A DNA stretch of 5,483 nucleotides from Oscillospiraceae bacterium. GTDB taxonomy: Bacteria > Bacillota > Clostridia > Oscillospirales > Ruminococcaceae. Below, piece by piece: positions 1 to 5,406 of this stretch; the first letter of the stretch is position 1; the number at the start of each line of letters is the position of its first letter. The notes beneath the pieces were generated by a model, which saw only the letters and a program-made list of their open reading frames with translations, was not told the origin of the DNA and did no database searches. The stretch covers positions 1 through 5,483 of the forward strand of contig JAEDOB010000161.1 in NCBI GenBank assembly GCA_016302225.1, given 5' to 3'. The position numbers were made by a program, and so were the translations under genes.

Positions 1-993
1 ATGATCCAGCCCGTTGATGATTACATAGACTATGACAGCGAGCTTTGGTCACCCGTTAAGGCTGCAAACGATCAGATGATCCTCGGCGGCAAGCATTATA
101 TGCTGATCACCGGCGTTACTGCTGATAACGTTTGTATCTACAACAGAAAGACTATTGAAGATTACGGTCTGGACGATCCCGCTGAGCTTTATGCAGACGG
201 CAACTGGACTTGGGATACCTTCAAGCAGATCCTGACAGACTACTGTAACCCCGACGAGGACAGACACGGTATCGACGGCTGGTGGGCTGAAAAGGCTATT
301 ATGCTGACAACAGGCGTTCCCTGTATCGGTCTGAAGGACGGCAAGGTCATTTCTAACATTAACGATCCCAACATGGAAAGAGTTATGAACTTCATGTACG
401 ACCTCTATCAGAATAATCTCATTCTGAACAAGGAGCCCTTCGGCTGGGCTGAGCAGCCTGCATTTATGGGCGAGGGCAAGGAAATGTTCTATCCCTGCGG
501 ACTGTGGGCACTGTACGGCGCTCCCGAGATCTGGACTACTAAGTTCGGTGCAGTTGACGAGGTTATGTTCGTTCCCATGCCTAAGGATCCCGAGGCTGAC
601 AAGTATTATCTCGGCGCAAGCATGGACGCATTTGTAATGTGTAAGGGTGCTGCAAATCCCGAGGGTCTTGCAAGATTCATGGATTGTAAGAGAGTGGCTA
701 ACACCGATGAAGGCGTTCTGGCTCTGGGTGATGAAAAGCTCAGAAATGACTACGGCTGGACCGATGAAATGATTGCAATGCAGGCTGAATGTCACAGAGC
801 TACACGCGAGAACCCTGTATTTGATGTTTACACAGGCATTAACAACGACCTGACAGGCGTTATCGACAGCGGTGAAAACGGCGTTCGTTCCGCTATGAGA
901 GGTATCGACTGGGCTACTACAAGAGAAACTATTGCTGACTTTGTTCAGGGTCAGGTAGATGACTTTAACTCCAAGGTTGAGGCTATGGGCTGA
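1..993 (+). CDS. Extracellular solute-binding protein (family 1, sugar ABC transporter), 3' part
   Basis: This is the C-terminal 330 residues of a substrate-binding protein of the kind that captures sugars or oligosaccharides outside the cell for an ABC importer. The frame is open from base 1. The Met at residue 1 is almost certainly internal, because there is no signal peptide or lipobox and family members usually exceed 400 residues; the real start lies upstream. Family-like features are GKHYM (30-34), the NWTWDTF segment (68-74), VPMPKDP (191-197), many surface Trp and Tyr residues that could stack on sugar rings, and a helical C-terminus. All 16 Lys codons are AAG and most Arg codons are AGA, unlike the mixed usage of the downstream operon. 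This suggests a highly expressed gene. No permease gene follows and a terminator closes it, so it ends its transcription unit. The substrate cannot be determined. Confidence 0.88.
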   Translation: MIQPVDDYIDYDSELWSPVKAANDQMILGGKHYMLITGVTADNVCIYNRKTIEDYGLDDPAELYADGNWTWDTFKQILTDYCNPDEDRHGIDGWWAEKAIMLTTGVPCIGLKDGKVISNINDPNMERVMNFMYDLYQNNLILNKEPFGWAEQPAFMGEGKEMFYPCGLWALYGAPEIWTTKFGAVDEVMFVPMPKDPEADKYYLGASMDAFVMCKGAANPEGLARFMDCKRVANTDEGVLALGDEKLRNDYGWTDEMIAMQAECHRATRENPVFDVYTGINNDLTGVIDSGENGVRSAMRGIDWATTRETIADFVQGQVDDFNSKVEAMG

Positions 994-1021
994 TAATCGT
1001 TATTTTTAACGGATAAATTTT

Positions 1022-1055
1022 ATCCCGCATCGGAAACGGTGCGGGATTTCTTTAT
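1022..1055 (+). terminator. Intrinsic terminator of the solute-binding protein gene
   Basis: An 11-bp stem pairs 1022-1032 with 1037-1047 (ATCCCGCATCG against CGGTGCGGGAT, one G-T wobble) around a GAAA loop of the GNRA type. A T-rich tract (TTTCTTTATT) follows directly. It begins about 28 bases after the stop codon at 991-993, the expected position and form of a Rho-independent terminator. Confidence 0.9.
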
Positions 1056-1079
1056 TGTTGCGAAATATGAACAAACCAT

Positions 1080-1150
1080 TGTAGGGGACGCATCCCGTCC
1101 CGCAATATAAATGCGTAGGTAGAAACGGGACGGGAAACCCGTCCCCTACA
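1080..1150. repeat. Compound palindromic repeat (REP/MITE-like)
   Basis: The outer arms TGTAGGGGACG (1080-1090) and CGTCCCCTACA (1140-1150) are perfect 11-bp inverted repeats. Inside them TCCCGTCCCG (1093-1102) and CGGGACGGGA (1126-1135) form a perfect 10-bp second stem. The central loop is 23 nt and the internal bulge is 2 by 4 nt. Each half is also self-complementary: 1085-1090 with 1096-1101, and 1127-1134 with 1138-1145 around AAA. The element could therefore fold as one long hairpin or as two short ones. It encodes nothing and lies between a terminator and a promoter. From memory, GTAGGGGACG-type palindromes are dispersed in many copies in Ruminococcus-like genomes; that was not checked here. 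Confidence 0.75.
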
Positions 1151-1192
1151 GCATATAGCGTTAAGTATTGATTAATTATTTTCAGAAAGGTC

Positions 1193-1221
1193 TTGACAAA
1201 CAGAAAAAGCTGTGTTATACT
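1193..1221 (+). promoter_or_regulatory. Sigma-A-type promoter of the GntR-ABC operon
   Basis: A perfect -35 hexamer TTGACA (1193-1198) is followed after 17 bp by TATACT (1216-1221), one base off the -10 consensus. Transcription would start near 1228, leaving a leader of about 93 nt before the preferred TTG start. Such a strong core promoter fits a gene set held down by a repressor. Confidence 0.88.
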
Positions 1222-1227
1222 TGTATT

Positions 1228-1251
1228 ACACTAGATAGTACACCTAGTACA
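1228..1251. promoter_or_regulatory. Probable operator for the GntR-family repressor
   Basis: Directly after the -10 box lies an inverted repeat ACTAG (1230-1234) / CTAGT (1244-1248). Superimposed on it is a 7-bp direct repeat, TAGTACA, at 1236-1242 and 1245-1251 (period 9). A looser outer pair TGTAT (1222-1226) / ATACA (1251-1255) flanks it. YtrA-type GntR repressors commonly bind TAGTAC-containing palindromes at their own promoters. Position at the start site predicts that bound repressor blocks initiation. The exact half-sites are inferred. Confidence 0.7.
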
Positions 1252-1305
1252 TACAGAACACGTTTGTGATGTATTCGGGTGGAATATCGGCTGAAAATTA
1301 ACGGA

Positions 1306-1311
1306 AAGGAG
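1306..1311 (+). promoter_or_regulatory. Ribosome binding site that fixes a TTG start for the repressor
   Basis: AAGGAG at 1306-1311 sits 9 nt before TTG at 1321. The alternative GTG at 1279, in the same frame, has no Shine-Dalgarno sequence in front of it and would add 14 residues not expected in this family. Confidence 0.82.
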
Positions 1312-1320
1312 CGAAAATAT

Positions 1321-1716
1321 TTGGAGCTTTATCATATCGACCTGCTGAGCAGAACGCCTATTTATGAGCAGCTTTATAAAAAGATAGTGGAGCTGATACT
1401 CAAGGGCGAGCTGAAAGCAAATGACCGTCTGCCAAGCGTCCGTGAGCTGGCAAAAGAGCTGGGCGTGAATCCGAACACCGTTTCAAAGGCGTATAATCAG
1501 CTGGAAAACGACAAGGTGATTTATACGCTGGCGGGCAGGGGAAGCTTCGTCAGCGAGATAAAGACGGACAGCATCAAGGATAAGGCTATGGCGGATTTCG
1601 ACAGTGCAGCGTCCGAGGCTATGAATGCGGGAATTACCGAGGAGGAGCTTCACGGGCGGCTGACGGCATTATCCGCAAAAATTTCGGAGGGAGGAAACAA
1701 CAGTGATCGAGCTTAA
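1321..1716 (+). CDS. GntR-family transcriptional regulator, YtrA-like subfamily
   Basis: This is a 131-residue DNA-binding repressor that probably controls its own operon. After the TTG start the protein opens MELYHIDLLSRTPIYEQLYK, the typical N-terminus of YtrA-type GntR proteins. The winged helix-turn-helix covers about residues 12-78: helices around PIYEQLYKKIVELI, then LPSVRELAKELGVN (37-50), the recognition helix NPNTVSKAYNQLE (50-62) and the wing IYTLAGRGSFV (67-77). Only about 50 residues follow, forming a short helical tail instead of a large ligand-binding domain, as is usual for this subfamily. A GTG start at 1279 is possible but less likely. The gene overlaps the ATPase start by 14 bases, implying translational coupling. 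A promoter and an operator-like repeat lie upstream. The inducer is unknown; characterised relatives often respond to cell-wall-active antibiotics. Confidence 0.92.
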   Translation: MELYHIDLLSRTPIYEQLYKKIVELILKGELKANDRLPSVRELAKELGVNPNTVSKAYNQLENDKVIYTLAGRGSFVSEIKTDSIKDKAMADFDSAASEAMNAGITEEELHGRLTALSAKISEGGNNSDRA

Positions 1717-2602
1717 AGGCGTAACCAAGCGGTTTGACAGCTTTACCGCTTTGGATAACGTTGACCTGACTGTTGAAACGGGCACGGCGTTCGGTCTGCT
1801 CGGCTCAAACGGTGCGGGAAAATCTACCATTCTCCGTCTGCTTTCCGGCATTTACAAGCAGGAGGGCGGAGAGGTCCTCATTGACGGCAGCGAGGTTTAC
1901 AGCCGTCCCGAGGTCAAGGAGAGAGTATTTTTCATAAACGATGAAACCATTCAATTCGGGGGATATACCCTGAAAGCCCTGAAAAATTTCTACAAGGGCT
2001 TTTACCCGAATTTTTCCGAGGAGATATTTGAAAAGCTTCGGGACACAATAAAGCTGCCCTTGGATAAAAAGATAGACACATTTTCGAAGGGCATGAAGCG
2101 TCAGGCGATAGTTATAATCGCTCTTGCCTGCCGCACCGATTATCTGCTTTTAGACGAAGCCTTTGACGGTCTTGACCCCACCATGCGCATTATCGTCAAG
2201 AGAATGCTGGTTGACGCTATGCTGGACAGAAAGCTGACTACCGTCATTTCGTCACACAATTTAAAGGAGATAAACGAGGTCTGCGATTCCGTTGCGCTTA
2301 TCCATCACGGAAAGGTGCTTTTCAGCCGCGATCTGGACAGCGTAAAGGGAAATATCCACAAGATACAGGCGGTTTTCCCGGAGGAATATACCGAAAAAGA
2401 GGCGTTCCCCGAGCTGGACGTGCTGCATTTTGAAAAGAGCAAGAGCGTGCTGTATCTCATTGTAAGGGGCAGCGAGGAGGAAATTCGTGAGAAGCTGGCG
2501 GGCAAAAATCCCGTTGTTCTTGACGTTATCCCGCTTTCGCTGGAGGAAATATTTATCTACGAAATGGAGGGAATGGGCTATGATGTCAACGGCATTAAGT
2601 AA
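1703..2602 (+). CDS. ABC transporter ATP-binding protein (YtrB/EcsA/CcmA-like)
   Basis: This 299-residue ATPase would power the adjacent permease from the cytoplasmic side. It has the Walker A motif GSNGAGKS (34-41), an atypical signature segment FSKGMKRQ (127-134) in place of LSGGQ, Walker B YLLLDE (147-152, with catalytic E152), the D-loop GLDP (156-159) and the switch His in SSH (183-185). The Q-loop region VFFINDETIQF (75-85) departs from the usual form. Residues from about 215 form an accessory C-terminal domain ending in LSLEEIFIYEMEG, a common ending in this clade. The start is GTG; GGAGGGAGG at 1686-1694, inside the repressor gene, is 8 nt upstream. It overlaps the repressor by 14 bases and the permease by 23. 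All catalytic residues appear present. The direction of transport is not certain, but ABC-2 partners favour export or a sensing/resistance role. Confidence 0.93.
   Translation: MIELKGVTKRFDSFTALDNVDLTVETGTAFGLLGSNGAGKSTILRLLSGIYKQEGGEVLIDGSEVYSRPEVKERVFFINDETIQFGGYTLKALKNFYKGFYPNFSEEIFEKLRDTIKLPLDKKIDTFSKGMKRQAIVIIALACRTDYLLLDEAFDGLDPTMRIIVKRMLVDAMLDRKLTTVISSHNLKEINEVCDSVALIHHGKVLFSRDLDSVKGNIHKIQAVFPEEYTEKEAFPELDVLHFEKSKSVLYLIVRGSEEEIREKLAGKNPVVLDVIPLSLEEIFIYEMEGMGYDVNGIK
2566..2571 (+). promoter_or_regulatory. Ribosome binding site that fixes the permease start at 2580
   Basis: GGAGGG lies 8 nt before ATG 2580, inside the ATPase gene, with a second ATG at 2583. The open frame extends back to an ATG at 2487, but the extra 31 residues are Arg/Trp-rich, are merely the ATPase gene in another frame, and would put charged sequence where none is expected. 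Confidence 0.8.
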
Positions 2603-4817
2603 CGAGAAGCCTATGGAAAAGCCTGCGAAAACTAACCCTTTCCGTCAGAATTTTCTGGAGCAGCTTATCAGGAACAAGAAGATAACTATTATGATATTCA
2701 TTCTGCACCTGACCGCTGCGCCGCTTATCTTTATAAATGTTATCGCAAATTTCTTTAACAAGGAATATGCCGAACCCGATGATCTGATGATAGCGCTTGC
2801 GTGCATTTCCACTGCGCTGGCAGCTTTGGCGGGAATAGTTATCGCCATAAACACCTTTGACCATCTCTGCAAGCGTTCACGGGTGGATATGTGTCTTTCT
2901 CTGCCGCTGAGTACAAATCAGAAGTTTTTCTCCGATTTTCTCGGGGGACTTGCGGCGTATCTGGCACCGTTTTTTGCGGCTGAGATCATCGGTCTGCTGA
3001 TAACGGGTCTGGGCTTTATCCTTTGCGAGGGTAAGACCTATGTCGTATACAAAAACCCTATCGAGTTTGAGTTTTTCAAGCCCATAATGCCCTATTATAT
3101 TCAGCTGATAATCGGCGGGGCTTTCATTATGCTGATGGTGTATGCCCTTACCGTGCTGGTAATGAGCTGCTGCGGAAGTATGTTTGAATGTATCTTTTAC
3201 ACGGCTGCGGCAAACGGCATTATCCCTGCGATCATAGCCTGCTTTACATATCTCACTATCGGGGATATTTACGGCGTGGATTTTGAAAACAGCTTTATTA
3301 AGGCTATCAGCACCACATCTCCCGGAGGCGGCGTTTTCGGGCTGGTGTATGTGTTTAACGAATTTGGCGGAAATGAAGCAACGTCCGAGGAATGGAAGGA
3401 GTTTTTCTTCTGGCTGATACCGCTTATGCTTGTGACGGCTGTTATGCTGGCGGGAGCGTTTCTGCTTTATCGTCAAAGACGGGCCGAGCAGGTGGGCAGA
3501 CCGTTTGCGTTCAGGCTGTTCTACCACATTATGGCATTCTGCGTTATATTCTGCCTTATCTCCCTGTTTGACGGGGCGGGGGAGCTGTCTGTGGGTGCGT
3601 TCATCACCTGCGCCGTTATCTATATGATAATGGAGGTCGTTGCAAACAGAGGATTTAAGAAGATTTGGCTGACGGGCATAAGATTTGTGGGAATGACGGC
3701 GGCGGTGCTTGTTATTTCTTCCGTTTCCGATGCGACAGACGGCTTCGGGACGCTTTACCGTGTTCCGTCGGCGGGAAATGTTTCGAGTATTACCATAGAT
3801 TCCCGAGGGGGACAGATGGAGGATTACAGCATTGAATTTACCGTGAAATCTCCCGAAAATATTCAGCGTATCATTGACATTCACAAGGGCGAGCTGGAAA
3901 GATTTCGTGCAACTGACAATAATGTGTACAGCTATGATTATGTGCGTAATTATGACTATAACGACACTGTCGGAAAGATCACCTGCGGAAGGATAAATAT
4001 CGAATATCACCTGAAAACAGGCGGAAAGCTTTGCAGGACTTACAGTATTTGCCTTGACGAATATCTGAAGCTGCTTGAGGTCGAGCGCACAGACGAGTAC
4101 AAGACCGCTCTTGCGGAATTCCTTTCGGAAAGAGTTACAGATCAGTTCAATAATATTATAACTAACAGCAGGTACAGCGATTACTACAAATTTGATAATG
4201 TTATTTCCGTTACAAAGCTGTATACTCAGGAAAAGGAGTATAAGCTGACGAACGTCCCCGACGATTTCGGCGATAAGCTGGCAGCTGCGCTGTATGCGGA
4301 TATTATGGAGGAAACGGACGAGGAATTTTACAGAGCGTCCGCACCTAAGTTCCATATCCTTATTGACGGAATGGAAGTAACTGTTTATCCCCATTACAAA
4401 AATACTGTTAGTTACCTTGCTTCTCTGGATATGCTGCCCGAAACGGAATATAATATGTCATCGCTGAAAAGGGCAATAAGCAATGAAGAGTTCATCATAT
4501 CATCGCCGTCCGACAGAGCAGGCTTTGAAAACTATACGGGAAACGGCTTTGACAAGTATTCCTCCACGATTTACAACAGCCGTTATCAGGCATACAACAG
4601 CCAGGTGAAATATCTCCGTTCTTACTATGGTTCCGAAAGCGACACAATTGCATATAAACTGACAATTTTGCTGGAAAATGCTTCAAGCAGGTATATTACC
4701 GAGGAAAGCTGTTATACTTTAAATGTATCGGGTGAAGAATATGTTATCCCGCCCGAATACACAGAGCTTGCCGAGGAATTGTACGATTACTGCTATACCG
4801 AAGATTGGGAACAATAA
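2580..4817 (+). CDS. ABC-2-type permease with a large C-terminal extracytoplasmic domain
   Basis: This 745-residue membrane protein is the presumed partner of the upstream ATPase. By eye there are nine hydrophobic helices: about 36-57, 69-91, 120-148, 174-197, 203-228, 276-297, 313-330, 336-354 and 364-383. Positive residues cluster at RNKK (31-34), KRSR (98-101), RQRR (298-301) and RGFKK (357-361), all on the same predicted cytoplasmic side. The loop after helix 2 carries LSLPLSTNQ (106-114), a motif typical of ABC-2 permeases. Nine helices with a cytoplasmic N-terminus leave residues 384-745 outside the cell. That domain is polar, rich in Tyr, Asp and Glu, with predicted mixed strands and helices, and I do not recognise it. 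The start at 2580 overlaps the ATPase by 23 bases. Substrate unknown; export or envelope-stress sensing is inferred from the operon type. Confidence 0.82.
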   Translation: MMSTALSNEKPMEKPAKTNPFRQNFLEQLIRNKKITIMIFILHLTAAPLIFINVIANFFNKEYAEPDDLMIALACISTALAALAGIVIAINTFDHLCKRSRVDMCLSLPLSTNQKFFSDFLGGLAAYLAPFFAAEIIGLLITGLGFILCEGKTYVVYKNPIEFEFFKPIMPYYIQLIIGGAFIMLMVYALTVLVMSCCGSMFECIFYTAAANGIIPAIIACFTYLTIGDIYGVDFENSFIKAISTTSPGGGVFGLVYVFNEFGGNEATSEEWKEFFFWLIPLMLVTAVMLAGAFLLYRQRRAEQVGRPFAFRLFYHIMAFCVIFCLISLFDGAGELSVGAFITCAVIYMIMEVVANRGFKKIWLTGIRFVGMTAAVLVISSVSDATDGFGTLYRVPSAGNVSSITIDSRGGQMEDYSIEFTVKSPENIQRIIDIHKGELERFRATDNNVYSYDYVRNYDYNDTVGKITCGRINIEYHLKTGGKLCRTYSICLDEYLKLLEVERTDEYKTALAEFLSERVTDQFNNIITNSRYSDYYKFDNVISVTKLYTQEKEYKLTNVPDDFGDKLAAALYADIMEETDEEFYRASAPKFHILIDGMEVTVYPHYKNTVSYLASLDMLPETEYNMSSLKRAISNEEFIISSPSDRAGFENYTGNGFDKYSSTIYNSRYQAYNSQVKYLRSYYGSESDTIAYKLTILLENASSRYITEESCYTLNVSGEEYVIPPEYTELAEELYDYCYTEDWEQ

Positions 4818-4875
4818 GCATTAACGCTGACTTGCGGCGGCTCAAAATTTCTGTAAAGCGAAAGGAAATCCGAAA

Positions 4876-5214
4876 ATGAAAAAGCTTTTGGGAACAGCCG
4901 CCGTTTTAGCACTCTGCCTGTCCTTTACGGCGTGCGGAAACAACAATGCAGGCAACGGTAACAATAACTCCGAAACCACCACACAGTCGCAGTCGCAGTC
5001 ACAGACCTCCGAAACCACCTCCGCAGCTTCCTCGGCGGAGAATAACGGAACGTCTACCGACAACGGCGCAGGCGGCAATGAAAACGGTATCGTGGGCGAT
5101 GTTGTCACCGATGCAGAGGATATCGTTGACGACGCCGTAACGGGCGCAGGGGATATTATAGATGATATTATTCCCGACGGGGACAACAATAATAACAACA
5201 ATGTGAACAAATAA
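4876..5214 (+). CDS. Small low-complexity lipoprotein of unknown function
   Basis: This 112-residue protein has a lipoprotein signal: MKK, a hydrophobic core, then LSFTAC with the lipidation Cys at 20. The mature part is low complexity: Asn/Gly-rich (21-31), a Gln/Ser/Thr linker with QSQSQSQ (37-43), and an acidic segment with an 11-residue tandem repeat (77-87 and 88-98, pattern V-T-x-A-x-D-I-[VI]-D-D-x, 7 of 11 identical). It ends in six Asn and VNK. The start has AAAGGAA at 4861-4867, 9 nt upstream. It lies 58 bases after the permease with no visible terminator or convincing promoter between, so co-transcription is likely. It would sit on the outer face of the membrane near the permease ectodomain; an accessory role is only a guess. 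No catalytic motif is visible. Confidence 0.8.
   Translation: MKKLLGTAAVLALCLSFTACGNNNAGNGNNNSETTTQSQSQSQTSETTSAASSAENNGTSTDNGAGGNENGIVGDVVTDAEDIVDDAVTGAGDIIDDIIPDGDNNNNNNVNK
4984..5007 (+). repeat. Short tandem hexamer repeat, CAGTCG type
   Basis: CAGTCG occurs twice and is followed by CAGTCA and a diverged CAGACC. The run encodes the Gln-Ser linker of the small lipoprotein. Units are 6 bp, so slippage would change linker length without breaking the frame. Confidence 0.75.
5104..5169 (+). repeat. 33-bp coding tandem duplication in the lipoprotein gene
   Basis: Two adjacent 33-base units (5104-5136 and 5137-5169) encode VTDAEDIVDDA and VTGAGDIIDDI. Seven of 11 residues are identical, while the DNA has diverged at several positions, including third codon positions. 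The duplication is therefore old and apparently kept at protein level. The segment is acidic and hydrophobic with a repeating pattern. Confidence 0.6.
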
Positions 5215-5238
5215 AAATAACAACACAAAGTGACCTTG

Positions 5239-5270
5239 TGGGCGGTATACTTAAACGGTTTCGCCGCCCA
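5239..5270. other. Hairpin after the lipoprotein gene, no U-tract
   Basis: TGGGCGG (5239-5245) pairs perfectly with CCGCCCA (5264-5270) around an 18-nt loop. TAGGGTT follows instead of a T-run, so it is not a standard intrinsic terminator. It could be a 3'-end RNA-stabilising stem or a protein site; the true terminator comes about 30 bases later. Confidence 0.5.
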
Positions 5271-5298
5271 TAGGGTTACACAAGTGTTACAAATTATT

Positions 5299-5345
5299 AA
5301 GCAACGGTTAAATTGTATGAAAACCGCTTGCTTTTTTTGTTTGTT
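5299..5345 (+). terminator. Intrinsic terminator closing the ABC/lipoprotein unit
   Basis: AAGCAA (5299-5304) pairs with TTGCTT (5328-5333) and CGGTT (5305-5309) with AACCG (5322-5326). One bulged C sits at 5327 and the loop is 12 nt. Seven T at 5332-5338 follow, then GTTTGTTTT. It is the first good terminator after the operon promoter at 1193. Confidence 0.82.
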
Positions 5346-5346
5346 T

Positions 5347-5355
5347 TGCTATAAT
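5347..5355 (+). promoter_or_regulatory. Extended -10 promoter of the second lipoprotein gene
   Basis: TGC followed by TATAAT (5350-5355) is a perfect extended -10 element. The best -35 candidate, TTGCTT at 5328-5333, is weak (3 of 6 matches, 16-bp spacing) and lies within the 3' arm of the upstream terminator. Transcription would start near 5362. Confidence 0.8.
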
Positions 5356-5362
5356 AGTTTTA

Positions 5363-5380
5363 GCGGACGGGAAAGTCCGC
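5363..5380 (+). other. 5'-terminal leader hairpin
   Basis: GCGGAC (5363-5368) and GTCCGC (5375-5380) form a perfect 6-bp stem with a GGGAAA loop, almost exactly at the predicted transcript start. No T-run follows, so it is not a terminator; a 5' stem of this kind often protects mRNA from 5'-end decay. An A-rich unstructured stretch leads to the ribosome binding site AGGAG (5395-5399). Confidence 0.6.
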
Positions 5381-5406
5381 ATAAAATAAAAAACAGGAGA
5401 ATAACA

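Noticed and set aside
49..795. Open frame of 248 codons on the minus strand
   Set aside because: It is antisense to the solute-binding protein gene, whose strong codon bias leaves the reverse frame open. Its product is Cys/His-rich and resembles no family.
998..1011. Small hairpin CGTT/AACG after the solute-binding protein stop
   Set aside because: The stem is only 4 bp with a T-rich loop; the strong terminator at 1022-1055 explains the region better.
1081..1148. CRISPR repeat or riboswitch at the GC-rich palindrome
   Set aside because: There is a single palindrome and no repeat-spacer series. It lies upstream of the promoter, so it is not in the operon leader and cannot be its riboswitch.
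2487..2579. N-terminal extension of the permease to ATG 2487
   Set aside because: No ribosome site precedes it and the extra residues are the out-of-frame 3' end of the ATPase gene. GGAGGG at 2566-2571 supports ATG 2580.
2877..4394. Open frame of 505 codons on the minus strand
   Set aside because: It lies wholly opposite the permease gene, is His/Arg/Cys-rich with no domain pattern, and has no convincing ribosome site. It is a shadow of codon usage on the other strand.
4818..4875. Separate promoter or terminator between permease and small lipoprotein
   Set aside because: No -35/-10 pair with acceptable spacing and no stem followed by a T-run are visible in these 58 bases.
4946..5140. Pro/Arg-rich 64-codon frame inside the small lipoprotein gene
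   Set aside because: It is a shifted reading of the repeat-rich gene with no start signals. The lipoprotein frame has a ribosome site and a signal peptide.
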